Counted from the first letter of the stretch, positions 49,381 to 61,568 are shown. The stretch is DNA of 64,000 nucleotides from Ehretia macrophylla (GCA_037974665.1 CM075764.1:115878325-115942324), one strand, 5' to 3'. The notes: generated by a model from the letters alone, not told the origin. A program made the numbers and translations.

Positions 49381-51830
49381 TGTGAAACCCCACTTTTCTA
49401 TCTTATCTCGTTTTGCGTGCTTTAATCTCGTTTTGCGTGAATTAACCTGTCTATATGCTATGTGACTTAGAATGTCGTAATTTTGATATCAATACTCCTA
49501 GAACATGCTAAATGTGCATTCATGAAATTTTCATCAAAAACGAAGTCAGAAATTTTATCGTCGACTTTTAGTGAATAGTGTTTTCAAAACACGTTCGCTA
49601 AAATTTTGAAACTGGTATTTTTAACCCTTCTAGACCTAGTCCACAGACTTTAATAGACCTGTGTTTGATTAAAACAGTTTTAAAATGGGCTTAGGAATTT
49701 ATTAGGATTTTTACACCGACTTTTGCAAAAATCGAGTTTTAAGCCGACTCGGGTGAAATTGTTTGATTGTAAAACTACTTGTCACCTAAAAATAATCTAC
49801 GTGAACTATCTTGGGTGTTGAATAATTGTTTTGAACTTTGGTGATCAAGAAATTGCATTTAAAGTCAAGAAAACACAAAAAAATGCTAAGTTAATTCAAC
49901 TTTGACTTTCATTAAATGTTGACCAATATGCATATATCACCAACACACACACGCAAAGCACAAAAACAAACTCATTTGCACACACATTGCCGTGAGGAAG
50001 AAGAGGAAAAATAGAGAGAAATTTTCAAGGTTTTCAAAGCAAAATTTCAAAGAAAAACCTAGTTTTTGTCCGTAGAATTTCGTGCCGAGTTGGATTCCGC
50101 TTGTTGGGCACGCATTGCACGCATTACTAGGATTTTATTGCATCAAATGTGAGAGAAAAATTCTAGATCTCAAAACTCATCTTTTGTATTTTTGCGTAGA
50201 ATTGAATATCGAACCGTTATAATATTAATCTGATGTTAGATTATTGCTCCATGCATGCTAGGGATCATTTATATGTAATCCTACGAGATTTGAACGGTTG
50301 TAGCATAATTATTATTTTTCGGGTATTTAAAGTTGATTAATTTGCTAAATGTTGATTATTTTGAGTTGTGTTGATCGGAATCGATTGCCGTCGATTTTTA
50401 AAAGTTTGATAATTACGTGGTAACGCCGTTGTAGTGCTGAATTTTTTATTGTGATGTCCGTGCTAAAATTCAGAAATTTCAGCCATGACACACTAGGGTT
50501 TTTGGGTTATTGGGCATGATTTGGATGTGTTTTGGTTGGTTTCCGAGGGGACTAATGTAGTTGGTTGATTGGGTGAGTGATAGAAACTGATTTGGAGTTG
50601 TTTGGATTAGTAGAATATAAGATATGATTATTTGAAGTCTAGGTTGTCTTTCTTTAAAATATTAGATTATGCCTTTAGTTGATCGGGTGTGGTTTGAGTG
50701 ATTGAATTGTGAGTTGATGATGGGTAAACTAGGGTTTGATTGTGTGTTTAATGCATGTTCGGTTAGATGGACTACTTAGTCATCTAACTTAGTTATTTGT
50801 TGTTAAATTGGTTATTGATGTTATTATGATGATAATATGATTATTGATGATTATTGATTGATGATTGATGCCGGGAGATAGGCAGTTCTGCTAGACTGTC
50901 CTCCTGTGAATGATTGATGTTTATTATTATTGCTGAGTCTTTGGTATGTGTGTGCCACCTCTCGGGCAGTATCGGGCTGTCGGGTTGATAACGGCATGAC
51001 TACCAGAGCCTCCCTCCAGCTCGCATGACGGAGGTGTCATGGAGGGAGAGGTTATTGGGGTACCTCGGGTGCGTAAGTTTATGGGAGTCACAAGAAGGCT
51101 GTTATGATCGTGATAGCGTTTGGAGCTACACCAACTAGTGTATCCTTTATTGAATGGTCATTATAGTTTATGTGATATTAGTATTATTGTTGTTATTGTG
51201 TGTTTACTTGCTCAAAGGGTTATTTCCAAGGAGTATAGTAAATACTGTTAGAGTTCTATCGGATCCTCACTGGGCTTATTTTATATAAGCTCACTCTTTA
51301 TTATTGCATGCTTACAGGTGTTGTAGAGTAGGGTTACGGGTACGGGCCTCCTGAAGAGGAAAATGTGTCTTACGTGGATCAGTCTTATGTTCCAGTGTCC
51401 TATTCTTGATGTTTGATGTGTTGAACACCTTATTATCTTGTATATTATCTAGTTAACTTTTATATGCTTTGTAGTTTATAATGTATAAGATGTTGAAAAT
51501 ATGATGAATTAGTTGATGCTATCTTAGTAGTCTTTCTTTTGTCTATGTATAGGTTGCTAGGTTGGTATCAATATATTTTGCAATGTATATTAAGGATTAT
51601 GTATTATGTTGGAACAGAGGCGTATAACGAGGAATGATTATTGTATAATATGGTCATGATGTATGTTGTTATTTTATTGAGGAGTTGTTTGTTGTATGGT
51701 TTATGGAGTTGATGTATGATGTTCTATTGAGGTTGGTTTAGAGCCTCGGTGTCCTATTTACTGTCGTTATATTACCGAAATTCCGTTGCGTCCTGACTGA
51801 TTATAGGAGGGGTCGAGTTGGGGCGTGACA
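49381..51830 (+). repeat. 3' LTR of element C (2450 bp)
   Basis: Runs from TGTGAAACCCCAC to GAGTTGGGGCGTGACA, with TG...CA ends. Its last 16 bp match the U5 end of the A/B LTR family and it shares a CTCACTCTTTATTATT...CAGGTG block (51288-51322) with them (compare 58694-58723). Otherwise the two LTR families are divergent. TTATTTTATATAAGC at about 51276-51290 is the best TATA-box candidate. It has no edge minisatellite. Its insertion cuts element B's RT. Confidence 0.9.
51276..51292 (+). promoter_or_regulatory. Candidate TATA box of the element C LTR
   Basis: TTTTATATAAGC lies just upstream of the block shared with the other LTR family, a reasonable position for the start of the R region. This rests on composition and position alone. 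Confidence 0.35.
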
Positions 51831-52065
51831 CATCAAGTCCATAAAAGCTGCAAGGGCGTTAGTTAGCCCAAATGGCATCACCACATATTCATAATGCCCA
51901 TATCTCGTCCTGAAAGCCGTTTTAGGCACATCCTCCTTTTTGATTCGCAACTAGTAGTACCCCAGTCTCAAGTCGAGCTTTGAATACACTTTGGCTCCTT
52001 GAAGTTGATCAAACAACTCGTCGATCAGTGGAAGTGGGTATTTATTCTTAACGGTCACTTGGTTC
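51831..52065 (-). pseudogene. pol: Element B RT, middle segment
   Basis: The frame continues from 55634-55670 across the nested LTR. Motifs seen: [28 protein letters not shown] (first catalytic Asp of RT) and [11 protein letters not shown]. One in-frame TAG replaces the Gln of the usual YYQLRI. The segment ends at AAFMDLM, just before the YxDD box would follow, because element C is inserted there. Confidence 0.92.
52061..52065. repeat. Target-site duplication GGTTC (left copy; right copy 55634-55638)
   Basis: GGTTC flanks the solo LTR at both ends. Removing one copy restores continuous RT coding sequence (CIDYQGLN followed by QVTV). Confidence 0.95.
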
Positions 52066-55000
52066 TGTCACGCTCCAACCCGGCCTATAAGGTTAGACTA
52101 GAGTGTGATCTAAACATTCAAGTCATATCACGCACTTAATCGTTTATGAAGATTTAACACTTAATGTTTTAGTCTAAACTCCAAAATTTTCTGGAAAACC
52201 GGCAGCATAACGGCTGTAATTGGGCTCTTTGGTTTGGCCTAATTCTCTAAACGCCTCAAATTTTTCCAATCTCAATTTCATTTCCAACTAAGATTTCTAT
52301 TTAACATAAATTGAAATGCCTATTGGTTATCTCGATGTCTCGTTTGATTTATAACCTAGCATGATACTATGTCTCGTTTGTTTGTTTATCCTCGTTACAA
52401 AAGTACATGTTGATCTTAGCTTAAAAGCGTGTACCTGTTTAAGATTGGATAGGTTCATTTACTTAGTCATTACCTAATACATCATAATCTATGATAGATA
52501 CTAGCAGTAATAATAGCAAAACGATCATAGTAGTGTCTAGTGTCTGTCTAGCAATATCAGTACAAACCAAAATTAGACCCCAAATTACAACGGGGGTCTT
52601 TTACATTACAAATGACAAGCAACATAAAGGACATAGTCTTCAAGTAGCATAGAGTTCACAAGTAGCTACAATCACGCAAAGCACACAAGACAGGCAATCA
52701 CTCCAAGGATTCATCGTTAGGCACACCGTTCTCGGGTACCTGTTCTGGATCTTCTTCACCTGAGATGATAAAAGAGGGTGAGTCCTTATGAACTTAGCAA
52801 AGGGGAAACGAGAAATAGGTTTTGAAACTCATTTTCTAGTTCAACTTATGAAAATCCTTTTGCAAGCATGAATATAACAATAATATAAAGTAAAGGAACA
52901 GAAATACCAATCTTTCCTCCCCGAGGTTCTCTAGGAACCAAGCGATAGTACTTATACACATAGTAAAAGGATACGGTGAGCTTTTGCTCTCAGATCGGTT
53001 CCAGAATCAGTTGTTGCGGCCGACTTCAAATCATCCCCCAAACACGCCAGGTGGGTGTACTCCGGATGTACCCCGAAATCCTACGACCCAACTCTCCGAG
53101 GAAGTCTAGCCCCCAAGCGAGAGAGTGAATGGGACAATGGTAGTCATGGGTGCACCGGCAAGCCCGATGCCGCCCGGTGTGCGTGATCGCTATCATGCCG
53201 AAATGAAAGGTTGCAACCTTGTATGCAATGCACATTTATGACATTTAAAATATCACATTAGGAGGACAACAAAGTAGGTTGCCTTCGGATAGTTATAAGA
53301 TTGCACATTGACAAGTAAAGAAGCAGGGCACGATAAGACAAGTAATTTCACTTGAAAGGCATATAGAGTTATATGAACATTAAATGGGCAGCCATGTAAC
53401 ACATGTAAATCACGCCATATAACTCAATTCAAAGTCCACGTAATCAAATAATAAGATTATATAACATGCAACAACCTCTAGTGGGCTCGGATGCAAGAAA
53501 AGCCTATTTGTCAACATACAATGGTCAAAACCACATTTAAGGCTATAAGGAAACTACGGGCAGCCTACTAAACATATAATTTCACACAATATCCAAATGA
53601 TCAACACTTAGCAAGCCTACCTAGTCATTAGGGTTTCCATTTCGTACTTACCCGTGTGATTAAACCCTAAGTCAACTCAAAATCAATCTCAAGTCATGCA
53701 TCATTTAATTCAAATATCCTCAAGTACTCAAAACAGTCCATACAACATCCCAACACCACAATTCCAAGCAATTAATACCACAAGAGAGGTTACAACAAAT
53801 TTTCCAAGCATATAACTAAGTGAAACCCTCACTGCAATAGGCTGTTTTCTCACAAACATTAAGATAATCAAAAAATATCCAATTCCAGTGAATAAGATGT
53901 CAAAATAAATCTTAAGAAGTGAAATAAAATCAGAAACAAACCTTGCATCATTTGGAGTTCGGGATCATTAGTTATAGTCGAAACAATGGGATAGCACAAA
54001 ACTGTCTAGATTTGCACACATTTCGATAATTGACGTTTTTGAGGTCCTTAGGGTCAGATTTAGCCTTAGTCAATTTCTGACAAAAATATCCAAAACTGAA
54101 AAATATAGCAGCATACCAAACTTCATGCATTTGGGATATCATTTACTAAGTCAAATCTGGTTCGTTCTACAAGGTCAGTGCATCTGTCAAAACCTGCTTC
54201 ATTTTTCCAGATTTGGACACATTTTAAAGATTTGCTATTTGGAGGACCATAGATTCAAAATTAGCTTTGGCCTATTTCTTAGAAAAATGTTCAAAACTGG
54301 CCAAACTAGGCACCTACTAATTTTCATGAATTTTAAACATTATTTTCCTGGCCAAACTCACCTCGAAACAACAGGTCAGAGAGCTGTCACATAATCCGAC
54401 TTCACCTATCATCACTTTCAAGCCAAAATCTTGCCATGCATGGTTGAAGATGCTTATGAACGAACATATAACTCAAGTACAGAAGCAAATACATACATTT
54501 AAGAGCATGCATGTGGATTTTTGAAGGATTTTCAAAAGGTTTTAGCCCTCACCTTAGCAATCCACCAAGAAGATGCACAAAACTTGTTGAAGCACAACTT
54601 TCTTCTTCTCCTTTGCCTAGCCAAGGTTCCAACTAGATTTTCCATATTTTTCCTAGCTTAGTGATCAAGCTCTTAGTACTTGCATGTGGTTAGGACAAGA
54701 AGAAAAGAAATGGAAGCTTAGTAACTCACCTAGGGCCGAAATGAAGACTCAATAGCTTGCATGTGTGTTTTCTTGCAATCTAGCTAGCTTGGTTGAGTTC
54801 CTTTGCTTGGGCTTGCCTTGATTAACCTTAGGATGATGAAGATGAGTTGTGAAGTGAAGAGAATCAGCCAAGGCCGAGAGAGAGAGAGAAAAATGAGAGG
54901 GAGAGAGAGAAGATTGAGGAAGAAAGAAGAAATGACAAAAAAAAAATGAAGGCCTTTATAACTTTGATGAGCATGTTCGGCCTTGAGCTTGATGAATCAG

Positions 55001-55633
55001 ATTTTTGTGTCTTCAAGGTGTGATTTTAAAATGCTAGCATGGGCAAAGGTTGTTTGGTCGAGCAAGGTGAGGAAATTGAGGTGGTTTTGAGCAATTTTTT
55101 ATGCATTGATAAGTGTTTTTGTCATAACTTATCTAGAAATGAATTTGAATTGAGCATGCATGCAAAGAAACCACATAGTGGTCGGGCAACGCTTCTCAAA
55201 ATCTGATTTTTTGTCATATTTTGAGTGTTATTTAATTGTGTGTTGAAAGTACAAAAAGAATAAAGAATAAAGAATAAGGAATGCTTAGTGTTTGGTGAAT
55301 TTTTTGTCTTCTAGTGAATTGATTTAGGATTATAATATTGATAGTGGAGTTTGTAGGATTATTTAGTAGTCTAGTGCTTTGTGTAGGATGCTTTCTTGAT
55401 TAGAGTGAGGGCACGCTTTCCTAGGTCTAGGGCATGCACTACGAGGTAGGGCACGAACTACGAGACGAACGCACATTTTTTTATATAAATGCACGCAACC
55501 CTAAATGAATGCACGTAATTCAATGCATGGCACATAAGACGAACACAATTCTTAAACCTAGGTCAAGGCACACAAATCTAGATTAGGGCACACGAAACGA
55601 GGTATCGCATGCAAATCGGGGTCGGGCCTCACA
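52066..55633 (-). mobile_element. Solo LTR in element B RT (3568 bp)
   Basis: Complete A/B-family LTR from TGTCACGCTCC to GGGCCTCACA with the GGTTC duplication. It has the short-form edge minisatellite (about 55408-55630), a GA tract (about 54880-54925) and the internal 210-bp duplication. Orientation is the same as element B. It lies 37 bp from an oppositely oriented solo LTR. Confidence 0.95.
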
Positions 55634-55670
55634 GGTTCAATCCTTGGTAATCGATGCATATCCTCAACGT
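55634..55670 (-). pseudogene. pol: Element B RT, 37-bp island between two solo LTRs
   Basis: The minus strand reads LRICIDYQGLN, a conserved RT block. The island contains one copy of each flanking duplication (GGTTC 55634-55638, AACGT 55666-55670). Its frame agrees with the RT segments on both sides, which shows that both LTRs landed in one continuous gene. Confidence 0.95.
55666..55670. repeat. Target-site duplication AACGT (left copy; right copy 59410-59414)
   Basis: AACGT flanks the inverted solo LTR. Removing one copy joins VKKKDGT to LRICIDY in frame. Confidence 0.95.
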
Positions 55671-58600
55671 TGTGAGGCCCGACCCCGAATAACGTGACTT
55701 ACCTTGATTTGGGTGCCTTAGACCCAGACCTGTATGACCGACCTTGGATTACGTGTCCTGTCTTGGTTTTCGTGCATACCTCGTCATACGTGCCTTGACC
55801 TAGAATAGTGTACTCTAATCCCCGACTGACGTGCGATACCTAGATATACGTGCCCTGACCTCAATGTACGCGCGTTACCTCATTTCGTGTGCCCTAACCT
55901 TGAACTGCGTACCTTAACCTAGATATGGAGTCGTGCCTTGATTTGCGTGCATTACATTAAATTACGTGCCTCGCATTGGGTTACGTGCATTCACCTAGGA
56001 TTGCGTGCATTAGTCTTGAAGTACGTGCCTTAGCCTTGAAGTTTATGTCTACCTCGTAATTCATGACCTAGACCTAAGAATCCGTGCCACCACGTTAATC
56101 AAGAAAGAATCCTACACAAAGCACTAGACACTAAAATAATCCTATACAATCCACTAACCAATATTATATTCCTAATCCAAATTCTCTACAAACTCCACTA
56201 ACAATAAAATAATACTAAACTATTCCTACATTTCCACTATCTATTATTCTATTCATAATTCAACTCATCAACAAACATTCATATATTTTATTCTACTTAG
56301 ATTCCCTAATTTCCCAACATTCCGATGACAATTCTAATGACACGAATGCATAAAAATTAGTTCTAGACAAATTATGACAAAAACACTTATCAATGCATAA
56401 AAAAATGCTCAAAACCACCTCAAATTTCTCACCTTGCTCGACCAAACCACCTATGCCCATGCTAACATTTTAAATTTCACATCTTGAAGACACAAAATCA
56501 GGAATTTTGCTGCCCAAGGCTGACCATAAGCATTGAAGATTGCAAAAGCTTTATTCCTTGTCATAATTTTGTCATTTCTTCCTCAACTTCTCTCTCTCCC
56601 TCTCATTCCTCTCTCTCCATTTCGGTTTTGGCTGAGTTCTCTCCACCTCCTAGCTCATCTTCTTCATCATATGGTGCAACAAGACAAGCAACCATCAAAG
56701 AAACTCAAGCAAACAAGCTAGGATGCGAAAACTACACATGCATGTCCTTTGAAGTCTTCTATTCGGCCCTAGGTAAGTTTCTTAGCTTCCATTTCTTTTC
56801 TTTTTGTTCTAACCTCATGCATGTACTAAGAGGTTGGTCACTAGGCTAGGAAAAATAGGGAAAACCAAGTTGGAATCTCGGCTAAGCAAGAAGAAGAAGA
56901 GATTTGAGCTTCAACAAGTTTTTGTGCATCTTTTTGGTTGATTGCTAAGGTGAGGGCTAAAACCTTTTGAAATTCCTTCAAAAATTCACATGCATGCTCA
57001 CAAATGTATGTCTTTGCTTCTGTACTTGAGTTTTATGTTCGTTCATGAGCTTAAACAACCATGCATGGCAAGATCTTGGCTTCAAAGTGATGCTAGGTGA
57101 AGTCGGATTGTTGACAGCTCTCTGACCAGTCTGTTTCGAGGTACGTTTAGCTAGTCAAATGATGTTAAAAATGCTTGAAAATTTGTAGGTGACTATTTTG
57201 GACAGTTTTGAACATTTTGACTCTAAGGTCTTAACAATGGCAAATCTTTAAAATATGTCCAAATCTGGAAATCTGGAAAAATGAAGCAGGTTTTGGCAGA
57301 TGCACTGACCTTGTAGAACGAACCAGATTTGACTCAGTAAATGATATCCAAAATGCATGAAATTTGGTGTGCTGCTAGACTTTTCAGTTCTGGACATTTT
57401 TGTCAGAAATGGACTAAGGCTAAAACTGATCTTAAGGACCTCAAAAACGTCAATTACTGAAAAGTGTGCAAATCTGGACAGTTTTGTGCTATTCCACTGT
57501 TTCGGCTATATCTAATGATCCCGAACTCCAATTGATGCAAGGTTTGTTTCTGATTTTAGTTAACTTCTTAAGCTTTAATTTGACATCTTATTCACTGGAT
57601 TTGGATATTTCTCGATTATCCCATTGATTGTGAGAAAATAGCCTATTGCAGTAAAGGTTTCACTTAGTTATATGCTTGGAAAATTGTGTAACCTCTCTTG
57701 TGGTACTAATTGCTTGGAATTGCGGTGTTGGGATATCGTGTGGACTGTTTTGAGTACTTGAGGATGTTTGAATTGAATGATGCATGACTTGAGAATGATC
57801 TTGAGTTGACTTAGGGTTTAATCACACGGTTAAGCATGAAACGGAAACCCTAATGACTAGGTAGTCTTGCTAAGTGATGATCATTTGGATATTGTATGGA
57901 AATTATATGCTTAGTGGGCTGCCTGTAAATGTCTTATAACTTCAAATGTGATTTTGACTATTGCATGTTGACAAATAGGCTTTTCTTGCACCCGCCCATG
58001 TTGATGTCATTGCATGTTGAATAATCTTATCACTTGATCACGTGGGCTTCGTAATGAGTTATATGGCCTGTTTTACATGTGTTACATGGCTGCCTGTTAA
58101 ATTTTCATATAACTCTATATGCCTTTCAAGTGAAATTTCCTGTCTTATCGTGCCTCATTTGATTACTTGACAATGTACGATCTTATAGCTGCTCGGAGGC
58201 GACCTACTTTGTTGTCCTCCTAATGTGATATGTTAAATGTTATAAATGTGCATTGCATACGAGGTTGCAACCTTTCAGTGTGGCATGGTAGTGGTTCACA
58301 CACGCCGGGCGGCATCGGGCTTGTCGGTGTTACCGTGACTACCATGGTCCAATTCCCTCTCTCGCTTGGCATTTCACCCTCGGAGAGTTGGGTCGTAGGA
58401 TTTCGGGGTACATCTGGAGTACACCCACCTGGCCTATTTTGGGGTTATCTGAAGTCGGCCGCAACATCTGATTCTGAAACTGATTTGAGAGCAAAAGCTC
58501 ACTTTATCCTTTTTACTATGTGTATAAGTACTCTCGCTTGGTTCCTAGAGAACCTCGGGGAGGAAAGACTGATATTTTTGTTCCTGTACTTGTATTATTG

Positions 58601-59409
58601 TTATATTCATGCTTGCAAAAGGATTTTCATAAGTTGAACTGGAAAATGAGTTTCAAAACCTATTTCTCGTTCCCCCTCGCTGAGTTCATAAGGACTCACC
58701 CTCTTTTATTATCTCAGGTGAAGAAGATCCAGAATAGGTACCCGAGGACGGTGTGCCTAACGATAAATCCTTGGAGTGATTGTCTGCTTGTGTGCTTTGC
58801 GTGATTGTGGCTACTTGTGAACTCTATGCTACCTGAAGACTATTTCTTTTATATTGCTTGTTGTTGTAATGTAAAGACCCCCGTTGTAATTTGGGGTCTA
58901 ATTTTGGTTTGTACTGATATTGCTAGACAGACGCTAGACACTACTATGATCGTTTTTGCTATTATTACCGCTAGTATCTATCATAGGTCATGACGTATTA
59001 GTTAAGGACTAAGTAAATGAACTTATCCAATCTTAAACAGGTACTTGATGTTAAGCAAAGACCAACAGGTACTTTTGTAATGAGGATAAACAAACAAACG
59101 AGACATAGTATCATGCTAGGTTATAAATCAAACGAGACATCGAGATAACCAATAGGCATTTCAAATGGATGTTAAATAGAAATCCTAGTTGGAAATGAAA
59201 TTGAGATTAGAGAAATTGAGGCGTTTAAAGAATCAAGCCAAACCAAAGAGCCCAATTACAGCCGTTATGCTGCCGGTTTTCCGGAAAACATTGGTGTTTA
59301 GACTAAAACGATAAGTGTTAAATCTTCATAAACGGCTAAGTATGTGACTTCTCCTGATCGTTTAGATCACACCCTAGTCTAACCTTATAGGCCGGGTTGG
59401 GGCATGACA
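55671..59409 (+). mobile_element. Solo LTR in element B RT, inverted relative to its neighbour (3739 bp)
   Basis: Complete LTR in its sense orientation on the plus strand, from TGTGAGGCCCGACC to GGGTTGGGGCATGACA, with AACGT duplications at 55666-55670 and 59410-59414. It carries the long-form edge minisatellite (55680-56105, about 22 units). It is homologous to the LTR at 52066-55633 in reverse complement; the outer ends compare at roughly 85-90% by eye. Confidence 0.95.
55680..56105. repeat. LTR-edge minisatellite, long form, opposite strand
   Basis: Complement of the GGCACG-type units: repeated (A/T)ACGTGCCTTNACCT-like blocks of 18-22 bp, about 22 in number, starting right after the LTR terminus. 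Confidence 0.75.
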
Positions 59410-60140
59410 AACGTTCCGTCTTTCTTCTTTACAAATAAGACTAGCGCGCCCCACGGAGAAGAACTTGGTTGAACAAACCCCTTCTTCAACAATCCTTGCA
59501 ATTGGTCCTTCAATTCTTGTAGCTTGGCTGGTGCCATACGATAAGGAGCTTTAGATATCGGCTGGGTGCCAGGCAGTAATTCTATAATGAACTCGATCTC
59601 CCGCTTTGGGGATAAACCGGGCAATGCTTCTGGAAACATATCTGCATAATCTTTAATCACTGGCATCTCCTCCAACTTAGCTTTGTCCGACGGCTTGTTG
59701 ATGAGGTAAGCTAAGTATCCACTACACCCTTTTCTCAAGGACTTCACTGCTTTCGTAGATGAAATGATGGAACTCCCGGTGAAGTCTCTTCGACCCATTA
59801 CCTCCAATATTGGTTGACCAGGTATCTGGAATGTTACAATCTTCATCCGGCAATCTAGTTGGGCATGATGCTTTGCCAACCAGTCCATCCCTAAGATGAC
59901 TTCATAGTCTCGAAAGGGTAATACAATAAGATTGGCTGAGAATTCCCTATCTTTAATTTGGATTTTACATGCTTTACAAGCTGAGCGAGTAACAAGTTTA
60001 GAACCCATCGGAGTACCAACTTCTACTTCGTAAGGCAAACATACAACTCGTAGTTTCACACGTTGCACACATAAGGGAATAATAAATGAATGAGTAGCAC
60101 CTGGATCAATTAGCACCCTAACAGGTTGATTCAGTATCAA
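59410..60140 (-). pseudogene. pol: Element B protease and RT N-terminal part
   Basis: In frame with gag, as usual for a single gag-pol polyprotein. The aspartic protease site reads VLIDPGATHSFI at about 60080-60120; the usual motif is DSG, so the Ser is Pro here while the catalytic Asp remains. It continues with VILGMDWLAKHHA, typical of gypsy protease. RT begins near 59690 with DYADMFPEALPGL and has YRMAPAKLQELK, GFVQPSSSPWGALVLFVKK and KKDGT. The solo LTR inserts at 59409. No stop codon occurs in this segment. Confidence 0.92.
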
Positions 60141-60509
60141 GAATGTACCTTCAACAACAGCGGTCTCCTCAGGAAGCTCATCGCACTCAATAGCATAAGC
60201 TCGGGCCTGAACTCTAGGAACTAGAGTCTTGCCGCTACCAGCTGGTTTAATCTGATTTTGTCCCCCTTTCCATTTAGGACAATCCTTAACCTGGTGTTGA
60301 TCGCTACCATACCCTACACATCGTCCCGATTTCCTCCAACACTGGGCCTCGGTGTGACCCTTCCTGTTATAGTAAGAACAGGTGACAGTCTGAGAAGCAG
60401 GTGAACTACCCGTGGATCCGCGGGTGGAAGAGGTTGATGGTGCTTTAGTCGGGCCACGGTTATTGATTGGTCTGTTCTGGCTCTGGCCCTGACTGCGACT
60501 CTGACTCTA
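60141..60509 (-). pseudogene. gag: Element B gag C-terminal linker and zinc knuckles
   Basis: The frame is open from the TAG at 60507-60509 to protease without another stop. It is rich in Gln, Ser, Arg and Thr, then has one zinc-knuckle pair at about 60262-60380. Both knuckles are damaged: CSYYNRKGHTEAQC and CVGYGSDQHQVKDC each carry Tyr where the second Cys belongs. The layout matches one module of the duplicated pair in element A. Confidence 0.85.
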
Positions 60510-61292
60510 GAATTTCCTCTGTTGACCTGGAGGCTGATATGGTTTCTTGTTCGGCTGGCTTGAACCGGCTCTATCAAGTTTCCTCTTCTCAACTCGGGAA
60601 GCAGCAGCAAGGAGAGCAGAATAAGTAATAAAGTCATGCGAAGCCAACTGATCTTGAATTTCTGGCCTTATCCTATTCATAAATTTCCACATCTTTGCCT
60701 CAGGGGTACTGACAATGTATTGAGCATAACGGGACAGTCGATAAAAACGAGCCTCATACTGGGCCACCGTCATGTTACCCTTGTTCAAGTGCATGAATTC
60801 TTCAATTCGCCTCTACCTAGAAACTGCAGGTACGTATTTCTCCTTGAACGCCTTAACGAAATTACCCCACAGGCGAGGTGTATGATCAGTTTCCCAAAGT
60901 GCCTCCACAGTGTACCACCAATGCTCAGCATCCCTGTGCAACAGGAACACAGCGAACTCAATCTTTTCCTCATCAGTATAGTCAAGTGGCCTGAAAATCC
61001 TTTCAATCTCAAACAGCCAAGCCTTTGCCTTTTCATCTTCAGCTTTCCCGTGGAATTTGGACGGACGAAAGTCAAGGAACTCCCGCATTCTGCTATTTCT
61101 CCCATTGTTACCATCATTCCGGTTGTTGTTGTTTGCTTCACGTGCATCTTGACGTTCCATCACTCGCGACACGCGATACATGACATTCGCCATCATATTA
61201 AACATTGCCATGTCGGGATTAGTTTGATGAGCATCTCCGGTCTCTTGGGGCTCACCGCTCCTATTAGTATTGTGGGTACTAGGGCCAGCCAT
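60507..61292 (-). pseudogene. gag: Element B gag, N-terminal and capsid-like part, two in-frame TAG stops
   Basis: ATG at 61292 starts a frame with an Asn-rich N-terminus (EANNNNRNDGNNGRN), followed by the Ty3/gypsy gag domain: FRPSKFHGKAEDEKAKAW, DAEHWWYTVEALW, WGNFVKAFKEKYVP, then TVAQYEARFYRLSRYA and ASHDFITYSALLAAASRVE. In-frame TAG codons at 60813-60815 and 60507-60509 (the latter where Gln is expected in RKFQSQSR) disable it, but the frame itself is unbroken down to RT. Length to the first stop is 159 codons. The start choice is supported by the leader and PBS 250 bp upstream. Confidence 0.92.
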
Positions 61293-61543
61293 CTATAGAC
61301 ACAGATTATTATGCACAATTTATTGGAGTACGACAAACAAGAATTTAATGTATAAGGTATGTAACATATAATTTTACATAGACATACAATTCTCGAAACA
61401 GTTAAGACATGTTAATCACATAAGCACATAGAAACAGAGAAGACACAACTGATATTGTCACACATTAACACATAAACAAGTCATCCCAATAACCTTAGGG
61501 CTTCTACCCATGGTTCGAGAGTTAAACCTGGCTTAAGCAATCT
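61293..61543 (-). other. 5' leader of element B
   Basis: AT-rich leader between PBS and gag ATG. The PBS-proximal part matches that of element A. No coding content seen. Confidence 0.7.
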
Positions 61544-61557
61544 AAGCTCTGATACCA
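61544..61557 (-). other. Primer-binding site of element B, complementary to initiator tRNA-Met
   Basis: The minus strand reads TGGTATCAGAGCTT, identical to the PBS of element A and 11 bp from the inner LTR edge. Confidence 0.93.
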
Positions 61558-61568
61558 TTAAGATAAGG

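Larger units (their letters stand above)
47254..51830 (+). mobile_element. Element C: 5'-truncated Ty3/gypsy element with intact 3' LTR
   Basis: Order: end of RT, RNase H, integrase, C-terminal domain, PPT, LTR. The 5' LTR, gag, protease and most of RT are missing and satellite stands in their place. On the right the LTR ends inside the RT of element B, so C was inserted into B. The right flank CATCA (51831-51835) would be its TSD, but the left copy is lost. Confidence 0.9.

Noticed and set aside
56484-56849. 121-codon frame in the inverted solo LTR, with a Ser-rich middle
   Set aside because: Most of it is the CT-rich tract. The equivalent regions at 2037-2276 and 38746-38943 only partly share the frame, and the LTR at 52066 has none.
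58230-58637. 135-codon plus-strand frame in the LTR
   Set aside because: Not conserved in the other LTR copies; lies across the GC-rich LTR block.
60314-61298. Long alternative frames on both strands overlapping gag of element B (60314-60637, 60636-61298, 60785-61147)
   Set aside because: These are shadows of the gag frame, which shows the known gag motifs; the alternatives show none.
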